Assembly: GCA_045661345.1 (NCBI GenBank)
Contig: JAZRFM010000010.1
Coordinates: forward strand, 142,176 to 206,175
Direction of reading: 5' to 3'
From: RUG12461 sp045661345
Lineage (GTDB): Bacteria; Bacillota; Clostridia; Lachnospirales; Lachnospiraceae
Length of the DNA: 64,000 bases
Below the pieces are notes generated by a model, which was given only the letters and a program-made list of their open reading frames with translations, made no database searches and had not been told where the DNA came from. Below, in pieces: positions 26,247-35,378 of this stretch (position 1 is the stretch's first letter; each line of letters opens with the position of its first letter). Position numbers and translations under genes: made by a program.

Positions 26247-27221
26247 ATGGCTATTTCAATGGTCCCATTTAATGAAGAAGATCTTATGGGTGTAATTAGG
26301 TGTTTGAAACGAAATTATCCCAATTTTGGTGGATGGGATAATGTGCAGATGGAGCATTGGTTGGATCCGGTAATTCGGTATAAATGGTCGATCAACAATG
26401 ATGTTTCTGAAAAAGACTTTCCTTACAAATACGGGGTTACAATCAAGGACGATGGCCGAGTCGTGGGATGGTTGGGAAATATTGTGTCTATTAGATACAG
26501 TCATGAAGGCTGGAAGTATATATATGGATCTCCGACCACATGGGCAATCGATAAGAAGTACAATATGTATCTGTTTAAAGCGCTCACGTTGTTGTACAGT
26601 AACATAGATGTCGTATCTGAGTTTACAGCAAGAGAGTCCGTTCGGGAGATATTAAAGAAAAAGTACAGATTTGAAGTGAAAAGTACAAAGAACTACAGGT
26701 TTCGACCGATTCCTTGTTTTCGTTGCCGCAGAATGATGATAGAACCTATAACGAGCGAGGATTTCACATATTCAGGAGAGATAGATCAATCTGTTATCAA
26801 AGATCATTTGGCGCTGGAGTTTTTCTATATATTTCGATTTAAACGGAAAAAAGATGGTGAAGACGGTTATCTCTTTTGTAAGACATACAAAGAAGACAGT
26901 ATACGGATAAGAATTCTCAGGGTAATCAACCCCAAACTGTTTGCAGATAATTGTCAGGAAATTGTATGGGAAATAGAACGCTTTATCTTCTTTCCCACGA
27001 GAAAAAGTTCTTTTACTATGACAAAAGACATTCTTCGATTCGTAAAAAAGAAAAAGAATATAGATATAGAATGTGATTCATTGCTCCTGCATGGACACAA
27101 ACCGAAGCATCATTATTACAAGGAGTTTGAGGTGTGCCGCATGTTTAGAAATCCAAATAGAATTAATGTGGAATACGATTTTCTTTACTCGGAGTTAGCT
27201 TGCTTGAACAGCGAAATATAA
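26247..27221 (+). CDS. GNAT-like acyltransferase (tentative)
   Basis: A 324-aa soluble protein. Residues 1-150 look like a GNAT fold: VVGWLGNIVSIRYSHEG corresponds to the central beta-bulge strands, and SPTTWAIDKKYNMYLFKALTLL to the acyl-donor-binding turn and helix; VVSEFTARESVREILKKKY resembles the following helix. The C-terminal half is basic and unassigned. With carrier protein, ligase and methyltransferase just upstream, it is the best candidate for moving the carrier-bound acyl group to a sugar amine. The fold is inferred from pattern, not proven. The ABC exporter follows after four bases. Confidence 0.55.
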   Translation: MAISMVPFNEEDLMGVIRCLKRNYPNFGGWDNVQMEHWLDPVIRYKWSINNDVSEKDFPYKYGVTIKDDGRVVGWLGNIVSIRYSHEGWKYIYGSPTTWAIDKKYNMYLFKALTLLYSNIDVVSEFTARESVREILKKKYRFEVKSTKNYRFRPIPCFRCRRMMIEPITSEDFTYSGEIDQSVIKDHLALEFFYIFRFKRKKDGEDGYLFCKTYKEDSIRIRILRVINPKLFADNCQEIVWEIERFIFFPTRKSSFTMTKDILRFVKKKKNIDIECDSLLLHGHKPKHHYYKEFEVCRMFRNPNRINVEYDFLYSELACLNSEI

Positions 27222-27225
27222 GAAT

Positions 27226-28068
27226 ATGGATACATATACAACACATATAAAATCAAAAAACGGCTGGTTTGATATAGATCTTAAAGAGCTGTTTCGCTAT
27301 AGAGACTTGATTTTTCTGTTTTTTAAGCGAAATTATACTACGAGATACAAGCAGACTATTTTAGGTCCCTTATGGCTTATCTTGAATCCGCTTATGACGG
27401 TTAGCCTGTATGCCCTTGTTTTTGGAGGGTTAGCCGGCCTATCGGATAGTGGTGCACCACAATTCGTGTTTTATCTATGCAGTAACGCATTATGGTCATT
27501 TTTTTCGATAAGCATCACACAAACGGCAAGTACTTTTACGGCAAATGCGCAGATCATGGGCAAGGTATACTTCCCAAGGCTAGTGATGCCTATTTCTTCT
27601 GTAATAACGGGAGGACTTGACCTTGTGGTACAGCTTGGAATGCTGGTATGCATAATGGTCGGTTATGCCATAGCAGGCTTTCACTTTGGACTTGGCTTTA
27701 CTGTGTTATTGGCACCGGTTTTGGTTATTCAAGCGGGGCTACTCGGTCTTGGATGCGGAATTATTGTTGCTGCATGTACAACGAAGTATCGGGATTTGAG
27801 TATTTTAGTCGGGTTTGGAGTTCAGATATGGATGTATGCGTCACCGGTTGTATATACGGTAGATAAGATACCCAAAAGCTTGACTACATTGTATATGTGC
27901 ATGAATCCGATGAGTCCGATCATGGAGTGCTGGCGTAATACAACGATCGGAACGGGGAGTTTTCAGTGGGGTTACTGGATTGTCAGTTGGGTTGAAACAG
28001 TCATTTTTCTGCTCATAGGGGTTGTGTTGTTTAGCAGTGTTGAAAAGACATTTATGGATACGGTATAA
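27226..28068 (+). CDS. wzm: Wzm-like polysaccharide ABC exporter permease
   Basis: A 280-aa integral membrane protein with six hydrophobic segments (ABC-2 type). The N-terminal amphipathic stretch before FFKRNYTTRYKQTILGPLWLILNPLMT is diagnostic of Wzm/TagG/KpsM permeases; YASPVVYTVDKIP and MNPMSPIMECWRN are conserved near the end. It forms the channel of a glycan or teichoic acid exporter, together with the ATPase whose gene follows with no gap. Substrate is the lipid-linked polymer built by the neighbouring transferases. Confidence 0.95.
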   Translation: MDTYTTHIKSKNGWFDIDLKELFRYRDLIFLFFKRNYTTRYKQTILGPLWLILNPLMTVSLYALVFGGLAGLSDSGAPQFVFYLCSNALWSFFSISITQTASTFTANAQIMGKVYFPRLVMPISSVITGGLDLVVQLGMLVCIMVGYAIAGFHFGLGFTVLLAPVLVIQAGLLGLGCGIIVAACTTKYRDLSILVGFGVQIWMYASPVVYTVDKIPKSLTTLYMCMNPMSPIMECWRNTTIGTGSFQWGYWIVSWVETVIFLLIGVVLFSSVEKTFMDTV

Positions 28069-29346
28069 GTGATGTCTGAATTAGCGATTAAAATAGAAAA
28101 TCTGAAGAAGCGCTACATGCTCGGAGCGATAGGTGGAAGAACTTTGAATGCCGAGCTTCAGTCGTGGTGGGCGCGGAAGAGAGGGAAGGAGGACCCGAAT
28201 GTCAGAATAGGGGAATCTGTCGGAGACTACGGAGAGACATTTCTTGCGCTTGACGGAATAAATTTGGAAGTAAAAAAAGGAGAAGTGCTGGGGATTATTG
28301 GTGCAAATGGCGCCGGAAAATCAACGCTTCTAAAAATACTGTCACGTGTGACTGCCCCCACGGAGGGGGATATTTGGATCGATGGAAGAATTTCTTCGAT
28401 GCTTGAAGTGGGTACAGGGTTTCATGGAGAACTGACAGGCCGAGAGAATATATATATGAATGGCGCCATCTTAGGGATGACGAAAAAAGAGGTGGATGCC
28501 AAATTAGAGTCTATCATTGATTTTTCAGAGTGCCGACAGTTTATTGACACTCCTGTAAAACGATATTCTTCCGGAATGTACGTAAAACTTGCTTTTGCGG
28601 TTGCATCGCATTTGGATGCGGAGATCATGGTTATGGATGAGGTGCTCGCAGTAGGGGACATGGCATTTCAAAAAAAATGTCTCGGGAAAATGGGAGACGA
28701 GGCAAAAAGTGGAAAAACCGTTCTATATGTAAGCCATAATATGTCTACAATCAGAAATCTATGTACTAGATGTATCGTAATGAACAAAGGACATATTATT
28801 TTTGAAGGAGATGTTGAGAAGGCGATATCAATTTATATGAATGGTGCCGGGGACGATTTTCCGGTATTCTATGATGTGAAGGATTTGAGAAGGGGCAATC
28901 CCAATCTTAGAAGGAATGTATGGATTAAAGAAGTAGAATTCATTGATAGGGGTAAAGCAATCTATGGGACAGATGAAAAGGTGCGTCTGCTTGTAAGATG
29001 GGATGCATTAGAGGACTACGAAGACGTAAAACTTCGAGTTGCCGTGAAATATGCAGGAGCGGTAAATGTAGGAATGGCTGAGTCAAGACAGTCAGTACAG
29101 GCAAAAAAGGGACATAGTTACCAGTCTGTTTTTGAATATGATGCCTCTAATCTATGTGGTGGAATCTATTATTTTAAACTGTTTCTTTTTTCACATGACC
29201 CTGTGGGAAATGTGTATGATTTAGATGGTGCTATTGCTGAATTATATTTTGAATTAGTGGAAAATTCTGTTGGAAAAAGTGTATGGCTCCAGAATTATTG
29301 GGGGAATGTGCGTCTTAACCGGCTAGAGTATTTGGGAGAACTGTGA
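28069..29346 (+). CDS. wzt: Wzt-like exporter ATPase with C-terminal glycan domain
   Basis: ABC ATPase of the Wzt/TagH type: IIGANGAGKSTLLK (Walker A), YSSGMYVKLAF (signature), IMVMDEVLAVGD (Walker B) and VSHN (switch). Residues from about 255 to 425 form an extra beta-sandwich beginning NLRRNVWIKEVEFIDR, as in Wzt proteins that recognise a terminal modification (for example a methyl cap) of the polymer before export. That fits the several methyltransferases in the locus. The start is GTG 28069 or ATG 28072. Its stop overlaps the next small gene. Confidence 0.94.
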   Translation: MMSELAIKIENLKKRYMLGAIGGRTLNAELQSWWARKRGKEDPNVRIGESVGDYGETFLALDGINLEVKKGEVLGIIGANGAGKSTLLKILSRVTAPTEGDIWIDGRISSMLEVGTGFHGELTGRENIYMNGAILGMTKKEVDAKLESIIDFSECRQFIDTPVKRYSSGMYVKLAFAVASHLDAEIMVMDEVLAVGDMAFQKKCLGKMGDEAKSGKTVLYVSHNMSTIRNLCTRCIVMNKGHIIFEGDVEKAISIYMNGAGDDFPVFYDVKDLRRGNPNLRRNVWIKEVEFIDRGKAIYGTDEKVRLLVRWDALEDYEDVKLRVAVKYAGAVNVGMAESRQSVQAKKGHSYQSVFEYDASNLCGGIYYFKLFLFSHDPVGNVYDLDGAIAELYFELVENSVGKSVWLQNYWGNVRLNRLEYLGEL

Positions 29347-29567
29347 TGGGTGAGAAGATCAGAGATTTGTCATCGTTCCAGGTAGGAGCAGTTGAAACGA
29401 AAATTGAGCTGAACGATGGATATGATACCTTCGCAAAATACGATATTCATATACAGAGCGATGCATTTCAGATTGGGCTTACTGATCGGGAATTTATGAG
29501 ATTTGCGGCAGTTGTAATTGATGCAAAGAAAAAACTCAACGAATTGAAAGGAATGACGGATGTCTAA
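29346..29567 (+). CDS. Small beta-alpha module protein, 73 aa
   Basis: ATG shares one base with the wzt stop (TGATG) and the gene ends eight bases inside the next. No named family was recognised. Residues 17-68 have the pattern ETKIELNDG, YDIHIQSDAFQIGLTDREFMRF, then a helix VVIDAKKKLNELKG. The same strand-strand-helix pattern recurs at the start of the next protein and twice in the one after, so this is a single-domain version of a repeated module. Translational coupling to the exporter ATPase suggests a role in the glycan system, possibly scaffolding or recognition. Confidence 0.65.
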   Translation: MGEKIRDLSSFQVGAVETKIELNDGYDTFAKYDIHIQSDAFQIGLTDREFMRFAAVVIDAKKKLNELKGMTDV

Positions 29568-30549
29568 TCCAGCAGTTTATCTTCTTTCAGAAGGTACTAT
29601 TCGAGGTATTCGGATAAGAATAGAGGACAATTTGGGTGAATCCATACATATCCATTACGGTGCGATAAGGGTGTCCTTAACAATAAAAGAGTTTGAACAG
29701 TTTTATAGGAGTGTGCGTAAGGCAGTAGAAGAATTGCTTTTTCTGGAAGATATCGAGACCAATCAAATGGAGGAGGCCATGCTGGTTTATATTGGAGCAA
29801 ACAATGGTGATACTTCAGAAGGAGATACGAATCGTAACGGTAGTTTTTCTAATCAGAGGAAGGCGCTGGAGAGAAAAATCAGGGGAAGTGCACATCGAGC
29901 AAAAATAAAACTATTAACACAAAAAAAGGAGATTGACCGGAAAAAGAATGCGCAGAGTATGCCATCATTAAATGATGTAACTTTTTGGATGGAGCATGAG
30001 AGGATTGCGTATTATTTGCTTGAACATAGTACTGTTTTAGACGATACTGATATATGTTGCAGCGTGATTGTCAGTGATTTAAAGAAGGTGGGAAGGAAGT
30101 ACAACTTATTTGTGGATCGAGGATATGAGGGATACGATATTCTGTATTCAATTTCTGCACCTATGATGCTGCAAACACTTGACGGGAGAGTGATGATTAG
30201 CGAGTGCCTGTGCTGTAAAAGCCGTTTTGAAAAGGATATTCTTCCATTGGATAAGTATTGCAACCATTATGCATGGAATCATGTCTATACAAATGAGAAA
30301 GGTATCAGATGTGCAGATCCTAACACGGTTTTGTTATATTTGATCACTACAAGCATGCTTGAGAAACTGGCTTTTTCAGAAGAAGATAAGGAATATGTAA
30401 CGCATCACTTGGAGCACTTGGACGATATTGAAATGCAGAAGATGATGAAAAGAGTGTTTTTTTGCTATTCCGACTTGCTGATAAAGCTACTAAAATCGAG
30501 CAAGTATGAAGAAGCAGTTGAAAAATATGTTTCATTTATAGATTATTAG
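29560..30549 (+). CDS. Unknown protein with N-terminal repeated module
   Basis: A 329-aa soluble protein. Residues 12-65 are another copy of the module seen in the preceding gene: IRGIRIRIEDN, SIHIHYGAIRVSLTIKEFEQF, then a helix RKAVEELLFLED. A basic linker (about 95-130) leads to a C-terminal domain of 200 residues with LDDTDICCSVIVSDL and ISECLCCKSRFEKDILPLDK followed by CADPNTVLLYLI, which somewhat recalls nucleotidyltransferase-like folds but is not assignable. No membrane segments. It overlaps its upstream neighbour, so it is made with it. Confidence 0.6.
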   Translation: MSNPAVYLLSEGTIRGIRIRIEDNLGESIHIHYGAIRVSLTIKEFEQFYRSVRKAVEELLFLEDIETNQMEEAMLVYIGANNGDTSEGDTNRNGSFSNQRKALERKIRGSAHRAKIKLLTQKKEIDRKKNAQSMPSLNDVTFWMEHERIAYYLLEHSTVLDDTDICCSVIVSDLKKVGRKYNLFVDRGYEGYDILYSISAPMMLQTLDGRVMISECLCCKSRFEKDILPLDKYCNHYAWNHVYTNEKGIRCADPNTVLLYLITTSMLEKLAFSEEDKEYVTHHLEHLDDIEMQKMMKRVFFCYSDLLIKLLKSSKYEEAVEKYVSFIDY

Positions 30550-30576
30550 GGCGAGCATGGGGGAGAAGCATTTTAG

Positions 30577-31470
30577 ATGGCTAAATTTGAAGTGAACGAA
30601 GGGCACTTTCATCTGGAAGTGACAGAGGATGATAAAGGGCAGAACGTATTCACTTTTTTTTTTGAAAGGGTGATTTTACGATATACGCCTAAGCTATTTA
30701 TGGGTTTTGCCTCAACCATTATTACAGCGGAGGAGAAAATTTGTTCGAACAACGGGATGCCCTGTATGAACGGATGTGTTCTTGCGGAAGAAAAGGATTA
30801 TTTGAATGAATTCATACAAGTCATAGCGGAAGACCAGGAAGAGATAGTGCTGATTGTTGGAAGCTTTCTTGTAAGATTCAATTATGAAGAGTATGCGATT
30901 TTCGCTGATTGTGTGAAGAAAACCATGGATTATCTTCTTATGGAAAAGGAGATAGATCCAACGATGATTGACATAAATGCTTTGGATTGGGGATGGCTTT
31001 CATTATATGATGAAATAAAAACAATAACGCCTATAAGGTATAAGATAGGGGAAATGTATGGTCTGAAGAATCTTTTTCAAAAAAAATATTTGCAAGCGAT
31101 CGTTCCCCTGAAAAGAAGTGACTATGTACAGGCGTTTCGTTATTTTGATACGGAAACGGAGACATTTAGACCGAATCCATACATAGATGACGAGGAAAAT
31201 AAGAGGCTGACAGGACTCTTTTCATTTTTAAAAGAGAATAGATATCCTTATAATAACGAGAGAATTTTGATAGATGAGTATGGTGACATATGGAATGGCT
31301 ACCATAGAGCGGCATGCCTGCTTTATATTTATGGAGCGGAGAAAGAAATAGAGGTCAATCAAATTATTTTTAAAGACAAGTCTATTGTGAAACCTCCAAT
31401 AATCAAAACGCTTGTCAGAGTGAAAGCCGGAATAAAAGGACGGGTCAGGCAGGGGCTGCAGAAAGGGTAG
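30577..31470 (+). CDS. Double-module protein with ParB/Srx-like C terminus
   Basis: A 297-aa protein with GGGGGAG before the ATG. Residues about 10-54 (FHLEVTEDDK, VFTFFFERVILRYTPKLFMGF) and 79-122 (EIVLIVGSFLVRFNYEEYAIFA, helix CVKKTMDYLLMEKE) are two further copies of the small module of the two preceding genes. The C terminus (218-265) has NNERILIDEYGDIWNGYHRAA, which resembles the ParB/sulfiredoxin-fold core (strand, DG.HR helix). Such ParB-like proteins without DNA-binding domain occur in glycan loci; some ParB/Srx folds are kinases or CTPases. Function is unknown here. Confidence 0.55.
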   Translation: MAKFEVNEGHFHLEVTEDDKGQNVFTFFFERVILRYTPKLFMGFASTIITAEEKICSNNGMPCMNGCVLAEEKDYLNEFIQVIAEDQEEIVLIVGSFLVRFNYEEYAIFADCVKKTMDYLLMEKEIDPTMIDINALDWGWLSLYDEIKTITPIRYKIGEMYGLKNLFQKKYLQAIVPLKRSDYVQAFRYFDTETETFRPNPYIDDEENKRLTGLFSFLKENRYPYNNERILIDEYGDIWNGYHRAACLLYIYGAEKEIEVNQIIFKDKSIVKPPIIKTLVRVKAGIKGRVRQGLQKG

Positions 31471-31471
31471 C

Positions 31472-32017
31472 ATGTGGTCGCATCTGGATTGTTTCAGGGA
31501 AGAATTAAATAAACTGGAGTATGTGATTTTGCGTAATACAGAGAATCCTTTTTGCGATGAATCCCTCGACGAGGATACGGATATATTATGCAGGAGTAAA
31601 GAACAGCTGTGTGACATACTTGCTTTGGAGCCTGTCTCAAATACATCGGTTTATAACTACTATACTTTGATAGATGGGAAACGCGTACGAATTGACATCA
31701 GAGAGATTGGAGACGGATATTATGATGATAGATGGGAAGAATTGCTTCTATCAAGGAGAATCATGCAAAATGGAGTGTATGTTTTAGGGGAAGAAGACTA
31801 TTATTATACTATTTTATACCACGTACTGATACATAAGCATGAGATTTCCGGTAAATATGTCGATTTACTGCATACGTATCGATATGGTCGTACAATATAC
31901 GTGGAGATGAGGGATTACTTAAAGAGGAACCGCATACGGATTATCAGACCAAAAGATAAGGGCGTTTCGTTCAATAAGAAGAACTATTATATTTTGAAAG
32001 CGCTCATGTGCTTATAA
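31472..32017 (+). CDS. Nucleotidyltransferase-like protein (tentative)
   Basis: Starts one base after the previous stop. In this 181-aa protein ESLDEDTDILCRSKEQLCDIL and, about 40 residues later, GKRVRIDIREIGDGYYDDRW give a D-x-D plus third aspartate pattern like that of minimal nucleotidyltransferase folds (compare the uncharacterised sugar-locus NTase-like proteins). EEDYYYTILYHVLIHKHEIS is a helical segment as often seen after the catalytic core. A GS motif is not clear. It is the last of four consecutive unassigned genes between the exporter and a set of GT2 enzymes. Confidence 0.5.
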   Translation: MWSHLDCFREELNKLEYVILRNTENPFCDESLDEDTDILCRSKEQLCDILALEPVSNTSVYNYYTLIDGKRVRIDIREIGDGYYDDRWEELLLSRRIMQNGVYVLGEEDYYYTILYHVLIHKHEISGKYVDLLHTYRYGRTIYVEMRDYLKRNRIRIIRPKDKGVSFNKKNYYILKALMCL

Positions 32018-32024
32018 CTTATAA

Positions 32025-33029
32025 ATGGATGAAACTATGAATGCGAAGTATTCTGTGGTTATCAGAACACATAATGAGACAGAAGAATTAGTCAATAGTA
32101 TAAAAAGTGTTCAGGTACAAACATGCAAAGATTGGGAATTGATCATCATTGATGATGGATCAATGGAACAAACAGCCTGCATAGCAGAGGAGTATGCGAG
32201 ACAGGATAAGCGAATCCATGTAATCCATCAGGACAACCAGGGTGGGTTAGGTGCATTCAGGAGAGGCATCCAAGAAGCGAAGGGTCAGTATCTTGCTTTT
32301 TTAGATGCAGGAGATACCTATGATCCCGGTTATCTTGAGGAGGCAAATCGGATCTTCGATGGGGATGAAGAAGAGATTGATATGGTTCTTTTCGGGTTGC
32401 GTGAGATCTTCCCGGATCATGATGAAGAGCATTTCCTTGCGACGGAGAAAAAGATACTTACCCCCAAGGAGCTATTGATCTATATGGAACGGACGGTTTC
32501 GTTTTATGGATTGGCATTGCGGGTCACGCGAAGAGATGCTTTTTCTTATTCGAAGGAGGAGGAATTATTTTACGATAGAGTTGGGAAAAGCGGAAACTAT
32601 GGAGATGATTTATACTTATTGACACCATTGCTCCGGAGTTGTCGAAGAGTATATGTTTCCGATAAGCCGTTGTATGGATATAGATATGATGAGAACAGCT
32701 TATCACACTATTTTCCGATTTATACATGGGACGATGCATGGAACCGCAATCGACTTGTGGGCTTCACATATCGTATAATAAAGAGTTGCGGCTGGTTGGA
32801 TGAGGAGATGGAAAAGTATATCCGTAAACATGCAGTTACGTTACTTGTGCCATGTGCCAAATGGATTGTCCGACATAATGTGAGAGACAGGAAAGTGCAA
32901 CGGCAGTTTAAAAAAGATTTGTTCTTTCGTAAGGTAGTTGCACATGGGGCTATTGGAAGAGATGATTTATCGGAAATGAAAGGTCGATTTGCGATGAGGA
33001 TTTTTGGCCTCATGGTAGTGTTTTCATAA
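32025..33029 (+). CDS. Glycosyltransferase family 2
   Basis: A 334-aa soluble GT-A enzyme: YSVVIRTHNETEELVNSI, IIIDDGSMEQTACIAEEY, and FLDAGDTYDPGYLEEA, where the DxxD replaces the usual DxD. The later YGDDLYLLTPLL and KPLYGYRYDENSLSH are features of EpsJ/WfgS-like GT2 transferases. It lacks membrane helices. ATG at 32025 or at 32037 may be the start; neither has a strong binding site. It probably adds a sugar to the lipid-linked glycan in the cytoplasm. Confidence 0.85.
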   Translation: MDETMNAKYSVVIRTHNETEELVNSIKSVQVQTCKDWELIIIDDGSMEQTACIAEEYARQDKRIHVIHQDNQGGLGAFRRGIQEAKGQYLAFLDAGDTYDPGYLEEANRIFDGDEEEIDMVLFGLREIFPDHDEEHFLATEKKILTPKELLIYMERTVSFYGLALRVTRRDAFSYSKEEELFYDRVGKSGNYGDDLYLLTPLLRSCRRVYVSDKPLYGYRYDENSLSHYFPIYTWDDAWNRNRLVGFTYRIIKSCGWLDEEMEKYIRKHAVTLLVPCAKWIVRHNVRDRKVQRQFKKDLFFRKVVAHGAIGRDDLSEMKGRFAMRIFGLMVVFS

Positions 33030-33051
33030 TAGACAAAGAGAGACTGAGAAG

Positions 33052-34137
33052 ATGGAACTATCAGTTGCTTTACCTGATTACAGGCGCAAAACGACCATGC
33101 CGGATGTACACCTGCTGACTGTGATCGTTCCAGCTTATGGAGTGGATAATTATCTGGAAGAGTGTATTCAGAGTATTTGCAGACAGAACTATAATCATTT
33201 GGAAATAGTATTGGTGGATGACGGCGCAGAAGGGCGAGAACCGGAAATCTGTGATCAATATGCGTTGGTAGATAATCGAATTCAGGTCATTCATAAAGAG
33301 AATGAAGGTCTTGTAGCTGCAAGAAAAAGTGGACTTGAAAAAGCAACCGGAGAATATGTTACGTTTGTGGACGGCGACGATTATCTTCAGCCGGATTATT
33401 ATGAACGCATGATGAAAATCGTGGAGGAAGAAGATCCTGACCTGGTTGCAGTTGGTATTACGAAAATCTATGAGGATGGAAAGGAAGAACAGATTATTCA
33501 ATCGATTGCTGATGGGATATATGAAGGCGATCAGCTGAAGACCTTGTTTCGTAATATGAATTGCGCTGACGGTAGATTTTATGAACCGGGGATTTTCCCA
33601 TCGACATGTCTGAAAATCTATCGAAGAGATCTTCTGGAGAAGATTCTGCCGACAGTACCGAATTCGATTAGAATGGGCGAAGATGCGGCAATTACGTACC
33701 CATATTTATTAAACTGTCACAAAGTGGCAGTGGCATCTTCGATTTGCGGTTACTATTATCGAATGGTGCCCGATTCCATGACGACAAGAGCGGATGCATC
33801 CCTTTTTACAGGATCTTCAGCATTATATGTACATCTTTTTCCATATTATCAGGAGGCATCAGATGAATGTGTGCAGAAACAGCTGGAATACTACCGGGCT
33901 TATCTGATGTACCTGGCGATTAATTATTGGATGGCGGGTGTGAAGCCTGCGAATGTACATGGGAAGGTTGCGGAAATGCGAAAGCTGGCAGCGGGAACAG
34001 AGTTGTTTTCCCATCTGGAGCGTATGTTAGATTTGGATTTGCCGCGGTCACTTTCGGTATACACAAGACTATTACGTAAATCGCGGTGGAAAGCATTTGA
34101 AATGGTTTTATTTGCGAGGGCTGTGCGTGGGACATAA
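33052..34137 (+). CDS. Glycosyltransferase family 2
   Basis: A 361-aa enzyme with LTVIVPAYGVDNYLEECIQSI, LVDDGAEGREPEICDQY and TFVDGDDYLQPDYYERM (DxD), followed by RMGEDAAITYPYLL, the conserved acidic segment of EpsJ-like GT2 proteins. The tail is helical with basic residues and no membrane anchor. It follows another GT2 gene by 22 bases and its end overlaps the GT4 gene by 11, so the three form one transcription unit building the backbone. Donor sugar is unknown. Confidence 0.88.
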   Translation: MELSVALPDYRRKTTMPDVHLLTVIVPAYGVDNYLEECIQSICRQNYNHLEIVLVDDGAEGREPEICDQYALVDNRIQVIHKENEGLVAARKSGLEKATGEYVTFVDGDDYLQPDYYERMMKIVEEEDPDLVAVGITKIYEDGKEEQIIQSIADGIYEGDQLKTLFRNMNCADGRFYEPGIFPSTCLKIYRRDLLEKILPTVPNSIRMGEDAAITYPYLLNCHKVAVASSICGYYYRMVPDSMTTRADASLFTGSSALYVHLFPYYQEASDECVQKQLEYYRAYLMYLAINYWMAGVKPANVHGKVAEMRKLAAGTELFSHLERMLDLDLPRSLSVYTRLLRKSRWKAFEMVLFARAVRGT

Positions 34138-35365
34138 AAAGATAATCTGTCTGGTGACAAACTGGTATCCGACCCCTGAGAATCCCTATTATGGGAGCTT
34201 TTTCAAAGAACAGGCATTTGCGGTTGCTGATCATTTTGACTTTGTTGTGTTACATTACCGGGAGCACAGGGCGGTTTTTTTTTCTGGGAATAACCTGTTG
34301 TTAGAAGTAAACCGGGAGCGGAATACTGTTGAATACAATCTGGATGTGAAACTGTCGGTATGGTATGACATACTGAATCAGTTGACAGATTTACATCATA
34401 AAGTTTCAGGGAAGGATAAACGACCGGGTGTAGGGAAATATGTGTCAAAAGGCAGAAGAAACAAGGTAAAGAAGCTTCTCGCGAAGGCTCTGTCTAAAGA
34501 GAAGGATTTTTCGTTTGATGCACTGTATTGTGTGGATGCCCAGTATGAGGCAGGAATCCTTCAAATCTTATCTGAGCTTACCGGAAAACCATATGTGATC
34601 TCGGAGCATTCTCCGGTACCACCCTTGGGACTCCTGATCAATAATCAGAACTATGAAGCGATGGAAAACGCTGACCTGCTTTTCTTGATCAGTTGGGACA
34701 AAGCCAGGCAGCTCATGATGCAGAATATCCATATGCCACCCACCAGGTATATCGGAAATCTTGTGGATGAAACAAGATTTACACTGTGCGATAAAGAACC
34801 TTTGAAAGAGAAAACGATCCTCATCATGGGGGTAAATTCTTTTTATAAGAACTATGCGCATTTTTGCAAGGTGATGGAACGCCTGTGTGAGATCACAGAA
34901 GCATCTTTTCGTATCCTGATTGCAGGGTATGCGGCAAATAAAGGATATGCAGGAGACAGGGAACAATTTGAATGCCTTTTGCATTCAAAGACATTCTCAG
35001 ATCGGCTGGAGTTGTTGCCTGAGGTCAGGAGAGAAGAAATCGAAAAGGTCTATCATCAGGCGGATGTGTTTGTAATGACGTCCATACAGGAGGGGCAGCC
35101 TCTGGCGACGATGGAAGCAGCCTGCTGCGGTCTGCCCGTTTTTGCAACGAGATGCGGTGGGATTGAAGATTATGTGGATGACAGTATGGGACGGCTTTAT
35201 CATGTTATGGATGTGGAAGGGATGGCATCTGGTTTGAAGGAGTTCCTGGAAGAGAAGTTGGTCTTTGACCCGGTGACGATTCGGTCAAAGGTGGTTAAGC
35301 AATATGGACGGGAGACATTTGTGAGGAATTTCACGGAGGCGTTCTGCTCTGTGATGGATAGATAG
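34127..35365 (+). CDS. Glycosyltransferase family 4
   Basis: GT-B fold transferase. KIICLVTNWYPTPENPYYGSF is the N-terminal donor-domain entry; the C-terminal domain has ILIMGVNSFYKNYAHF, RLELLPEVRREEIEKVYHQA and MTSIQEGQPLATMEAACCGLP with the two conserved glutamates. I chose GTG at 34127, behind GCGAGGG and overlapping the preceding stop; the open frame extends further to a TTG at 34097 that lies in the preceding coding region. It should act in the cytoplasm on the lipid-linked glycan. Confidence 0.88.
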   Translation: MGHKKIICLVTNWYPTPENPYYGSFFKEQAFAVADHFDFVVLHYREHRAVFFSGNNLLLEVNRERNTVEYNLDVKLSVWYDILNQLTDLHHKVSGKDKRPGVGKYVSKGRRNKVKKLLAKALSKEKDFSFDALYCVDAQYEAGILQILSELTGKPYVISEHSPVPPLGLLINNQNYEAMENADLLFLISWDKARQLMMQNIHMPPTRYIGNLVDETRFTLCDKEPLKEKTILIMGVNSFYKNYAHFCKVMERLCEITEASFRILIAGYAANKGYAGDREQFECLLHSKTFSDRLELLPEVRREEIEKVYHQADVFVMTSIQEGQPLATMEAACCGLPVFATRCGGIEDYVDDSMGRLYHVMDVEGMASGLKEFLEEKLVFDPVTIRSKVVKQYGRETFVRNFTEAFCSVMDR

Positions 35366-35378
35366 ACGGAGAGTGACG

